A stretch of DNA of 64,000 bases from Dicaeum eximium. Taxonomy: Eukaryota; Chordata; Aves; Passeriformes; Dicaeidae. Positions 1 to 10,378 of this stretch are shown here, piece after piece (within the stretch, counting starts at the first letter, position 1; every line of letters starts with the position of its first letter). The notes beneath the pieces were generated by a model. It ran no database searches. It saw only the letters and a list, made by a program, of their open reading frames with translations, and was not told the origin of the DNA. The DNA is taken from positions 4,414 through 68,413 of the forward strand of contig VWZP01009166.1 in NCBI GenBank assembly GCA_013396995.1, read 5' to 3'. The position numbers and the translations under genes were made by a program.

Positions 1-522
1 AGTTGTGGTGGGCTTTGGCTTAGCTGCAATGCTGGTGGCTGCTGGCATGGTGGGTTTTGGCTTGGCCATGGCTGTGGTGGCTGCTGGTGTTGTGGGTTTT
101 GGCCTGGCTGGGGTTGTTGCTGGGATCGTGCTGGCAGGTTTTGGCTTGGCTGTGCTGAAGGGTGCCTGTGCTGGGGGTTTGGGCTTGGCTGTGGGTGGGA
201 GTGTGGCTGTGGGTGGTGGCTTGGCTGTGGTTGTGGTTGGCAGTGTGGTTGTAGGTTTTGGCTTGGCTGTGGTAGACACTGGTTTTGTGGGTTCAGATTT
301 GGCTGTGGTGGACTCTGGTGTGGGTTCTGGTTCAGCTGTGGTGTGAACTGGTGCTATGGGTTCTGGTTTGGCTGTGGGCTCAGCTTTGGCTGTGGGCTCA
401 GCTTTGGCTGTGGGTTCTGGTTTGGCTGTGGGCTCTGGTTTGGCTGTGGCTGGGGTGGATGACCTTGCCTTTGTTGTCACAGAGGCCGGAGTGGTCTCTT
501 CTACAACGAGTTCTGGTGAGAG
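1..522 (-). repeat. Mucin-like Pro/Thr/Ala/Lys repeat exon of PI16 copy 1
   Basis: The exon starts at 522, after the acceptor CTCACCAG, in phase with exon 4. It stays open to the window edge. It encodes degenerate repeats of the type PTAKPEP, AKPKPTT and TTLPTT, rich in Thr, Pro, Ala and Lys and almost free of bulky residues. That is the composition of an O-glycosylated stalk. The plus-strand Val/Gly/Leu-rich reading frames here (for example 5-346) are shadows of this repeat. Confidence 0.8.
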
Positions 523-3500
523 ATGAAAAGTGCCGTGGGTTAGGGCTGGCTCAGCTGCCTCAATGGGTCCCCTGCACTGAGAAGGACCAGCAGAAACCAG
601 TGAGGGTCTGAAACAGCAGGTGACCCCTCTCAGGTCACTCTAGGCCATCCCCCACTCTGGGGTTCCCAGCCTGGAGACATCTCATGTCCCTCACAACCTC
701 CTGCCATGCAAGGAGCAAATAATGCTGCCTGACAGGGTACAAGCCCCTCCTTATCTTAAGGCAGCTGTCCTGTCTCATGGTCCAGCCCTGGAACTGCAGC
801 TGAAGGGCTTCCTGACAGCTCCAGGAGGGTTCAGAGCTCACACCAGCCCGGGGTCTCAGTCCCAACAGCCCCTCCAGGGCCACGCCTGGCTCTGCTCACT
901 CACCACACAGGTTGTTCACACAGACTGTGCCCGTGGGACACATTTCACACGAGGCTCCTTCCATGTAGGGCTTTTTGCCTTTCACGTTACCCCTGGAAGC
1001 AGAAAATGCCAAGATAAAGAAAGCTGAGGAAAGGGGAAACACTCATCCCAGAGAGGGGGCTGATTCAGCTGGAATAGCCCAGCCAAGGCAAAACTTGGGA
1101 TTAACGTAGAAAACAGATCTTGGTCTCCTGCCACGGCCTGTCAGGGCCTTTTACTCACCAGCCTGACCCCAAGGCAGCCAAAGCCAGGGCAGACAACTCC
1201 ATGGAGCAGATCCCTCACTCCCCTCAGAACAGAGCAGGGGATGGGCACTGGGACAGGGAATTCTGTCTCACTTCTGCTCCAGATCCCCAGGAAGGTCTAC
1301 AGCCACCGGCTGCTCTTGGTGCTCTCAGCAGCTCCAAGCAAGTGGTGCCAAGTTTGGTCCCAGGGCTGGGAAGGGGGTACCCAGCCCTTCTCCCACATCC
1401 AACCCTTCCTGCTGCTGCAAAAGGGCTTCTCCACCCCAGGCGACGGCTGCTGCCGCCAGGGAAGAACAAGGCCCAGGGCAGGGAGCTGCTTGTACCCTCA
1501 GTTAATGGCACTTCAGCCTTTAGCAGCTCTCTAAAGGGGAAGAAGGTCCCTCCCTGGGTGTGTGCCAGGAGCTGAACCAGCACTCAGCAGTCACAATCAT
1601 GGGCCAGGAACTCCAGACAACCCTTCCTTACTCTGAGACCAACCCAAGATAACAGAAGCATTATTTGGAACTTCTATTTCTGACCAAGGACAAACCCCGC
1701 TGTGACATAAGAACTGGGCATTTCCAGCACAGAAACCCTGCTGAGATGCACCAATCCATGCAGGGCCTGGGACTTACGGGGGATAATAGTTGCAAACAAG
1801 CAGGTGCATGTTCTCTGTTTCAATTCCATCAATCTTCTCACAAAAATGTGCCCCACAGCCGATCTGATGCGTGTTTGACCAGACCACCTAAGGCAAAGAC
1901 CAGGGTGGAGGTGAGGGGATTGGGTAAAGGCAACCTGTCCCCTGGCTTTAAAGACTACTCCAAAGACCTCCTCATCCCACAGAGTGTGCCCCAGATCCCA
2001 CATCCCCATGTTGCTTTGGCATTCAGGATCCACCACCATCTCTGCTCCTACCCAAGCTGTGAAGAAACACTCAGACTTTGTCTCTCTGCCTGAGAAAACC
2101 CAGCACCCAGCTCTGCTGAACAGCCACCCTTCCACCCCAGCAGCTGGTACCTGGGTGTAGTGGCCACACATCTGCCCGGCAACGCACGTGGAGGTTGTCA
2201 AGTTGTAGAATTTCTCCTCCCCGTTCCAGTCTTCCACGGCGAATTCTAGTTCCAGGGTTGGGGCCATAGCAAAGAGGTTTTCTCCCCGTCGGCCCCTCTC
2301 CTTGTTGTGGTCCCAGATGCACTTCTCTGCATAGGATTGAGCAAGGGCCTCCAGCTCCTTGTCCCAGGTCTGAAAGGAGCTCGGTGTCAGCACACAGAGA
2401 GGGACACTGGGCTCTCCAACAGGAACAAGGCACTCACCAAGGACCCCTGCAATGTCTGGCCACAGTTTCCCCATTCATGAGGAAAATTCAAACCCCTAGC
2501 CAACACAATCCTCAGGAGAGGGGAACTCCATGGTCAGTCCCAGCACAAAGTGAACCTTGGCTTATGGGTCAAACAGGAGAAGGTCAGGGCACCAGCACAA
2601 CTCTCACAACCTCTCCTGGAGCTCATCCAATGCCATCATGGAGCATCCTCAACTCAGCGTGGAGAAACCATGAAGTTGTGGAGGAAGGAAGGAAACCCAC
2701 TGTGGGTCACGCCAGAGGGGTCTGGGGCCATTCCTCCTCGCCCAGGGTGGGGATGGGAGGGGAATGGGACACATCTCTCCTGGCAGCTGGACAAAGCCTG
2801 GGAGCACACGCTCCTGGGAAACATCATCTGTTTGCCTGGAACCGAGACGTGGCCGCCTGGCTGCCAGCCAGGAGCCCCCTCTGGAGCCACAGCAGCCCCA
2901 CCACCAGCTGAGCCCCTGGCCACAGGGATGTGCAGGAGGAGAACAAGGAGGAGGAGGAGGAGAAGGTGGAGAGCTTTTCTTGCAGGCATGCATAGGGGGA
3001 ATCCTACACTGCAGCTGTTTAGACCATCCTTGATGGAGAGAGCAGCTTGGCTGGTGGAAGGCAGCCCTGCAAACAGGGGGTCCTGAGGGGGGACCTTCCT
3101 GGACAGAGCCAGGGCTGGATCCAAAAGGTGCCAGACAGGAGGGCATGTCACCACTGGGGTGTTGAGGGGATGAGGACAGGCCCAAAGGCACTGGGGGGAG
3201 GAAACACCTGGATGGGACACAGAGTATTGGTTCACCTCCCACCATGGCCCCAAGCCACGCTGACAGAGATGGCTGGAGACCCAATTTGGGGAGCACACAC
3301 CCCTCTCCCTCTGACATGGAGCTGGGCTCCCATAAACGGGGAACTCACACCTGCAGATTTGCCTCATTAGTAAAGGGGCTTTAGGCTACAGATTCCCGCC
3401 TTTCAACTAAATATTTCCAGAGCATCCAGCCCCATGTCCCAAAAGGAAGCACGGAGTGACCTCAGCCAGGCACAGTGCCATGGCAGCAGGTGAAACCAGA

Positions 3501-4981
3501 GGCAAAGACAGCCCAAGCAAAAGTCCCAGGAGGGAGGTGAGGATGGTGTTCTCATGGAAAACCTCTACCGAGGAATCATCAGGGCTGCTGTGAGCTAAAC
3601 ATTTGCTGGGCTTCAAAATGAAAAAGCCTTTGGCTCCAGACCGCGAGCAAGTCCTCTGTGTTCAAGCAGGAGCAGGAGCTGCAGAAGGAGCATCTCAAAG
3701 CACAGGGGCTGCAATCAAAGATTCAGCCAGGAGCAGTCCCCACAAGTTTGGCATTGACTTAAGAACTCTGAGAGATGATTTCCCTCAGGCTTTTAAGACT
3801 TTGGCTCCAAAGCCCTGACACTCAGTTTGCTGTGCCTGCTGGGTTCGATGGGATTATGGTGCTGAGGGTTCTGTCTCTGTCCCCCTTGAGTCTGCAGTCA
3901 CTGGTCTGGCCTTCTCTCCCTGAATTTAACTTTTTGCTTCTTCTAATTGTTACTCTCCCATTTACCAGCCCACAAAGGTTTTACTCATTCTGGGCAACTT
4001 CTGGGCCCGGCAGGGAGGTGTCCTACAAGCACACTGTGACCTTAAGAGGAAAGGACTCCAACTCTCCATGATAAACAATTATCCTTCTCTGTGTGATTTG
4101 CAAACAGGGAGGAAAAATCACATGTGGTGCAAGATAGAACTTGATAGCCAACTTTTAATCAAATCAAGAGTCTGAACAAGACAAAAGCAGCACCAAGCAC
4201 CAAGTTTGTTTTTGGTCCTACTACAGGTCCCACTGATGTGGGTCCTGACTTGATTTCCCCAAACAAAATAGGGGATCTCACATCTCCAAGACACCAAGTC
4301 ATGGTGAGGATTAGGAGTGTGATAAGCCCAAATAACTGAAAGACTTTGACTGACAAGTTGACATTCCCTCCAACAGGTAAAAGTAGCTTCACCTGCACAA
4401 GGCAAATACACAGCACTGTGTGATGTCCCACACAGCAGCATTCCCCCACCACCTCTTGGACACAGCCATGGCAAAGTCTCCAGCTCGTGGCACCTGCTCA
4501 TGGCAGGGTCTCACCTGCCCTTCCTGCCATCACAGGGAGCTCCAGCAGGCACTCATGTGATGAGAGCTGCATCACTCTCATGAAGAGCATCTGGGGACGC
4601 ACGTCACACTTAGGAACTTCCAGAAAATGATCAAAGGCAACTCTAAAGGTTAAGGAAACTCTTCTCTTCAGAGGCAGTTTAGGGAACCCCTCCATTAATA
4701 CCTACTTGTAACCCTACACTAGAATTGCTCTGCCTCCCCTAAGGAACTCCCTGATCCGTCCTTGCATTAAGATTGAGCCTTGGACCACACAAACACCCCA
4801 ATATTCCTCTGTAATAAAAGCCACTTACCATCTTCATCATAGCCTTGGCAGGAGGAGAGACCTGGGAGCGATATTTATTATGCTCATCCAAGATGATCTT
4901 CTTTTCTTCATCACTCAGGGACCAGCTCAGCTCCAGCACTGAGAGCACCAGGAGAACGGGAGGAAGACCTGAGCTCAGCAT
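1..4981 (-). CDS. PI16: PI16-like secreted CAP-domain protein, copy 1 (3' end outside window)
   Basis: Exons read on the minus strand: 4829-4981 (start codon 4981), 2151-2369, 1778-1887, 904-992, and 522 down to the window edge. All junctions have GT/AG and matching phases. Exon 1 encodes a signal peptide followed by the N-terminal CAP helix (SDEEKK...HNKYRSQVSPPA). Exon 2 has TWDKEL, HNKERG, GENLF, the EDW glutamate, an NLT glycosylation site and CGHYTQ. Exon 3 has VVW, GCGAHFC and LLVCNYYPP. Exon 4 is a short cysteine-rich hinge. Exon 5 is an open Pro/Thr/Ala/Lys mucin-like stretch. This order matches peptidase inhibitor 16, a CAP-superfamily glycoprotein with a Ser/Thr/Pro-rich stalk and a GPI tail in mammals. 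Both pocket histidines and both glutamates are present, so this copy looks functional as far as visible. C6orf89 upstream agrees with PI16's usual neighbourhood. The C-terminus lies off the window. Confidence 0.88.
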
Positions 4982-5029
4982 CGTGCAGGCAGCTTCTGCT
5001 CTCAGCAGCCCACGGCTCTGGCAGTCAGA

Positions 5030-5035
5030 TTTAAA
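5030..5035 (-). promoter_or_regulatory. TATA-like box of PI16 copy 1
   Basis: A TTTAAA element lies about 50 bases upstream of the PI16 copy 1 start codon on the minus strand. The identical element sits at 14411-14416 in copy 2. Both lie in a tract almost base-for-base the same between copies, so both promoters may be regulated alike. The call rests only on motif and position. Confidence 0.3.
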
Positions 5036-6393
5036 GCACCTCCCAAGAGCAGGAACACCCAACAGCTTGAAGATTGGGGAGGAAATATATTTTTTAGAGT
5101 TTTGAAGCCATGCAGAACACACCCATCTCACATATCAGCCTTGATGGAGAGGCAGCAGTGCCAATGAACACGCAGGGTCCTCTCCCTGGGACAGACCCTG
5201 TGCCTGAATCCCAGTCCCTGGATTGGCACTCTCCATCCAAGCCTCTGCTGCTCCAAACCTCAGCCATCCCCTGAGCCCTCAGTTACGGATCCTCTCTTTT
5301 ACCTCCTGTTCCATTTCTCCTAATCTGTAACAATAATCCCACAGCAATTCACAAAGCCCTGTTTTCACACGGGTCTTCCCCTGTCCCTGGAATGCAGCTG
5401 CGTTAGAAACAAAGGCAACAAGATGCAATTGCTGAGAGCAGCTGGCAGCACAGCAACTCCCCAGGCAGTCAGAGCCCACCTCGGCCAGCCCCGTGTCTGT
5501 GCTGGGGGGACAGCATTTGGCAGCTGAGAACAGCCCCCGGGCTCCCCCAGCCTGCTGGGAACAGGGGCAAGCAGAGGTTGATGCCTCTTCCCTGAACCAT
5601 CAGGAGCAGGGGGAGCAGGAGAGGAAGAACAGGGTACAGAGATGAAATTGCCCCAAACAGGGGAGTTGAAAGTCTGCGGCAGCCCTCAGGGCTGGCTGGA
5701 ATAACCAGCCCATGGCTCTGCGGGACCGGCTGTGCCCCCTCCCCGCAGACACCTGGAGGGCTCAGCATCCGTGTCCCGCAGCCCCCGCGCCCGAGCCGGT
5801 CTGGCCGAGCCCCCCGGGCTGCTCCAGGCTGGGCTCCCCATCTGCGATTGTGCAAGAGCCCGGCCCGGCTCCAGGAGCTCTGCTGGGATCACAGCTTGTT
5901 AGAGAGGATCAGCGGGTGGGCAGCTCTGCAGAGCGGAGCCAATTTAATCACACGCTGCCGGCTTTGCCTCCCCCCTCCCCTCCCCACTCCCCAGGCAATG
6001 CTTTGTCGGTTCTCCTCTGGTTTTGGGCCACACAGATCACCTCTCTCACCACAACAGCTCTCCTACTGTCCCCCAGATCTCTTAGCTCTGTGTGTTACCT
6101 TGTCCTTCACTAGTTCTGGGGTCAGCCAAACCCTCAATTGTCCAACAATTCCTGCAAGTGGGGTCTGAGGCCAAGATCTCACGAGGTCTTTAACTCAGAT
6201 GGTCAAACCAGAGATTCCCATGTATTGCTAAGGAAAATCTGTCTCTTGATGGAGACGCCTCAACATATTTGTTGATCCATATGTTGGATCTCTGGAGACC
6301 TGGAGAAACATCTAGAAAACATCAACATGGGCTCCAGCTCCTGCTGGCCAGCTCACTGAGGCCTGGCTTACAAGGAACGAGGCAGTGCTGACA

Positions 6394-6500
6394 ACAATAG
6401 AGCCATGGAATGGTTTGGGTTGGGAAGAACCTGAGAGCTCATCTCATTCCAACCCCTCTCCATGACAGGAACACCTTCCACTAGACCAGTGCAGGTTCTG
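6394..6500 (-). mobile_element. CR1 LINE 3' tail fragment
   Basis: Contains the antisense CR1 signature: GAATGGTTTGGGTTGGGAAG, then TCATTCCAACCCC and CACCTTCCACTAGACCAG. This is the last ~100 bases of a chicken-repeat-1 type LINE lying on the minus strand. Confidence 0.8.
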
Positions 6501-9143
6501 ACCTCTCCAAACGTGATGTGGAGATGCAGAGCCAAGCTCCCCATTGACCCTGGCCCTACAGCACCCTGGCTGAGCCCTGCAGGAGATAGCATAGCAACGA
6601 GGATGAAGGAAAATGGGATACAAAGATCTTGTGGGGAAGAGCAACAGCCCTGGAGGAGTCATCACCAGGGCATGTGGCTCATGGGGAAAGGTGAGTAAGA
6701 GCTGATGCCTTTGGCAAGCGCAGGGCGGCTGCCAAAGGGGTGCAGGGCCATTTCTCAACTCCCAACCTGCCCTGACGGCTCCTCCTGGAGCCAATGTCTG
6801 AAGCATCAAGATCAGCAGTGCAAGGTCCAAGCCCCACCCTGGAGCTGACACGCTGGTGTCCAGCCGGCATTAGGTAAGCGTGTGTGGAATGCAGCTTTCC
6901 TTCTGCTCGCTCAGGAACAGCCCGTCCCCCACCCCGGGGAGCAGCGGCCACTGCACGGGGACAGGAGCCACACACCAACCCTGCCAGGCTCTGCCCCAAC
7001 CTGCTGCCTCCAGAGAGGCCCCACTGCAGCACAGTGACCAAGCCTGGGCTGCCACTGACTCACGTCTCGAGGGTCTCCAGCAGGGCTGGCCGGTGTCTAA
7101 CAAGGCTCCTGCACTGCTGTGGGAGTAACAGAGCTCTCTCTTCTCCCTACTCGCCCGGATTTATGAGCTCTGGAGGAGTTACCATCCTCCACACCATTCA
7201 TCCATTCTATTATTTAAAAATGCTGGGACACAAGTGTTCACTGGGAATCCCTCTGAGCTGGGCAGGGTGAGGGTGGGGTATTGTCCAAACCAGTACAGTG
7301 AGTGCCAGGGAGAGCTGAGGTGGGGGAGGCCATGGTGAGACACTCTGTGCGTGATTCATCTCATTGTGTCTGTCACCACAATGCCTCAATGCTGCAGGAA
7401 CAGCCCTATTCCCCCCAATTCCACCTCAGCAGGTGACAAGGAGCACCAGGCTCTCTATGGAAGTCCCAGCCTCCTGCAGCCTTTCCAAGGACCTGTGAAA
7501 CTGCAGCTCAAGATGAGAAAATGACCAGGGCTCACTGGCAGCTCTTTGGCCAAGGCATCAAAACCTCCCCTTGGTCATCCCAGTTTTGTCATTGTGGCCT
7601 CACCTCTCAGTTTCCCACCATGACAATGCAGAAGGTGTGAGCACCACTCCCATCTGGCAGCTGAAGACAGGAGCTACACTGGAAATTGTGCTGCAGACTG
7701 GGGCTTGGCAGATTTGGCCAAAATAGATTCCTTGCCACCAGGAGAACTGCCCTCCTGTTTTAGTTTTGCAGATGGTCGCAATGGCATGGAAGGGCAACAC
7801 CTTTTAGCAAAAAGCAGCCAGGAAGCAAGATCAAGAAAGGTGGGTCCTCCCCAGACCCTCTCAAGACACTTGAGAGCACGTTCAGCCCAAACACTCTGAG
7901 GGAATACTTGGAAGCTGGATGGAACTGCCAGCAGCATAACCCCAAATGCAAATACCCAGCAGGGTGTGTGTGTGCTCACCCCAACCTTTCTGACCCATTG
8001 CATTCATGGGAGATGCAGGAGCTGGAGCAAAGGAACCTCCTCTCACTCAACCAGCAGAAAACACCTCTCTGTCCCTGCTGGAAATAGGCCCAGGGATGGA
8101 GTGAACCAAGCAGGTGAGGTTCATCAAGAAGCCAGGCCTCATAAACACCACAAATCCCACCATTTAACCCAAATCAGCACAGCTGATGGGTAATGCCTTC
8201 TCCTCCTCCCACCACACAGGGCCACGGGGCTGTAAGAACCTGGCAGAATCTTTGCCAGGCTCACCCCAGTGCCAGAGTCCCCTTTATGCCAACCCCAGAA
8301 ATGGAGTGGAAGTGCTGCAAAAGTCTCCCTTGAATGTTTGTGTGCACTCCCCTGTGCACCACACCAAACCCTGCCCTTGCCTAAGCCCCAAATTCAGGAT
8401 TAAGCCAAACCCCCCAGATGCCTGTGTGGGCAGGCTCAGCCCCGCTGGCCCGGGGAGCAGGGCAGGAGGAAAGCGGATTTCCTTCTGGGCTGGAGTTTGC
8501 TGCTGCAAGGATCTCTATAAATAGGTCCTTGCACAGCAGCCTCTCTCCACAAGTCAAAACCTTCAGGAAAACAAAACTCAGGAGTTTTCACGAGGTCCAT
8601 AGCCCCATACCAGTGATAAAACACTTCAATCCTGGAATGATGTTGGTGGCTGTTACTCAGCAGCACCTTTGTGCCTCGATGGCCCTCAGCAGGGTGGGGG
8701 ATCCAGCACTGCAAAAAATCAATCAGGGCTTGCCCGAGTGTCCTGATCTTCATGGGAGGAGAAATGGTTTTCTGCTCTTTGTAGTGATTCCAGAGAACTT
8801 CTAGGGAATGCTACACTGTCCTTCACACAGATGCAAAACCAGACGAGGGCCTGAAATGCTCTCCCAGCTGCGAGCCCTCTCCCCTCACACGGGTGAGGAG
8901 CAGCCTCTGGGGCTGTATTTTTATCGTCTGTCCATAAGGCAGGGATGGGTTTCTCCCGCAGCGGCAGCTCGGCACAGGAGCTCAGCCTGCTCCCAGAGCG
9001 TGCAGCAGCCACGGCACCTGGGCACCAGCTTATTTTTACTCTGATTCTTAACTACACCTGAAGCTGGCGATGGAACCAAGCTGCGAGCAGCGGGCAGGGT
9101 GTGCGGGGCGAGCTGAGCTGCCCAGTTCTCAGCGGGGCCTGCC

Positions 9144-9162
9144 CGGTGCCATCTGCTGGTCA
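9144..9162 (+). promoter_or_regulatory. CTCF-like motif candidate
   Basis: The core GTGCCATCTGCTGGTCA resembles the reverse form of the CTCF core (GCC-x-x-CT-x-x-TGG). It lies in a short GC-rich patch between the two PI16 copies. This is motif resemblance only. Confidence 0.25.
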
Positions 9163-9204
9163 CGGCCTGGCCGGGCTGGAGCGGGCAGGGAGCTCCGAGC
9201 GCCG

Positions 9205-9364
9205 CTGGGTCCTGCAGCACGGCTGGGGCTGCGGGGCTGCAGAGCCACCACTGACCTGTATCTGCATCACCTGCATCTCTGGAGCTGGGTCCTGCAGCAC
9301 GGCTGGGGCTGCGGGGCTGCAGAGCCACCACTGACCTGTATCTGCATCACCTGCATCTCTGGAG
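9205..9364. repeat. Two tandem copies of an 80-bp unit
   Basis: The unit running from GCTGGGTCCTGCAGCACGG to CTGCATCTCTGGA occurs at 9205-9284 and again at 9285-9364 with near-perfect identity, indicating a recent local duplication. Confidence 0.9.
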
Positions 9365-10253
9365 CTCAGATTGTACCAACGCATGTGGGGATTTTTCTCC
9401 CTGACCACACACACACAGGTCAGACATCAAGCAGGATCTGTATTTAAATTCAAATACACTGAAATTATGCAAAGGACGAAGTCATGCAGGGAAAAGCTAC
9501 ATGAAGGAGCTGGTGGCCTCTCTTAGCTCTGAAGGTTTCTCTTCTGTGCGTGCACACAGGTGCAAGCACACGCGTAAATAAATCTGTGGCAGCGGCGTAA
9601 CTGAGGAATGGGACATGTGCCAGAGAGCAAGAGAGAGGGAGGAGGAGAGAGGGAGGAGGCAAGGGCTCAGAGTGTGAGGAGAGGGGATATCAGGTGGGAA
9701 GTACTGGCCAGAGCTACACCAGAACCAGGAGGAAACAGAAATCCTCAAAGGCCACTCTATTTGGACAAGAAGGGAAAGAGGTAAAGTATGTCCAAAACTG
9801 AAAGAAACACACTGGGAGGGAATAGAGCATTTCTGCTGGAAACTCATCCCGACAAACACCAAAGCCAACCACCATGTCTCATTGTCCCCAAGGGTCACCC
9901 TGCTGTCCCCAGGGCCAGGCTGTGGCGGGGCCTGCCGGCCACACGGGCAGATGGGTGGGAGAGCTCAACACTTCCAGCCTGGAAATGGAACAGAAGCCAG
10001 GAAAAAGGAGAAGCGTCCAAGGTCACCAGCGTTATGGCAAACACCCTCCTGCCCTCAGGTCTCCTCAGGAAGGGGACAAAGTTCCCCCAGGACTGCCGGC
10101 TGCCCTTGGCTCGCCGGGGCTGCAGCAGAGGAGGCAGCGCAAGGAGGGAGCTGTGAATTGTCCAAGGAGTCTCCTGAGCCTACCAGGGCTGTGGAACAAC
10201 CAGCACTGAAAAAAGCCTTGGTGAGGGGTGCAGGGCCAGCTGAGGAAGACCCT

Positions 10254-10378
10254 TCAGAGCAGAAGGCCCACCAGGATGGCACTGGGGAGGAGGAAGAGCG
10301 AAAGCCCCAAGCAGGTACTGGGGGCTCCACCTTTGGGCGGATCCACACTTGTCTGGTCCGAGTTTGTCTCCAGTTCTT
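10254..10378 (-). CDS. GPI-anchor signal exon of PI16 copy 2
   Basis: After the acceptor GACACAG, the minus-strand frame gives an acidic linker (EELETNSDQTS), a small-residue segment (GGAPS) suited to GPI attachment, and a C-terminal hydrophobic stretch ending in VGLLL before TGA at 10254-10256. The mammalian family also ends in a GPI signal. The exon's own reading frame is intact although its link to the mucin exon is unclear. Confidence 0.55.

Larger units (their letters stand above)
5090..10250. other. Spacer upstream of PI16 copy 1, duplicated flank, no gene found
   Basis: 5324-5650 matches 17811-18130, 6803-7182 matches 18263-18643, and 7255-7770 matches 20310-20825. The last match falls inside the C6orf89 3'UTR, so this spacer is the duplicated flank of PI16 including a scrap of that UTR. 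6394-6500 is a CR1 fragment and 9205-9364 an 80-bp tandem duplication. No convincing open reading frame was seen. 7770-9200 has no recognised content beyond an isolated TATAAATA at 8516-8523. Confidence 0.6.

Noticed and set aside
5..611. Plus-strand Val/Gly/Leu/Trp-rich frames at the window start
   Set aside because: Complement of the PTAKPEP-type mucin exon of PI16 copy 1; the repeat keeps several frames open.
2649..3367. Overlapping 222- and 237-codon minus-strand frames
   Set aside because: Intronic in PI16 copy 1. Composition is low-complexity Pro/Ser/Leu with no family match and no fitting phase.
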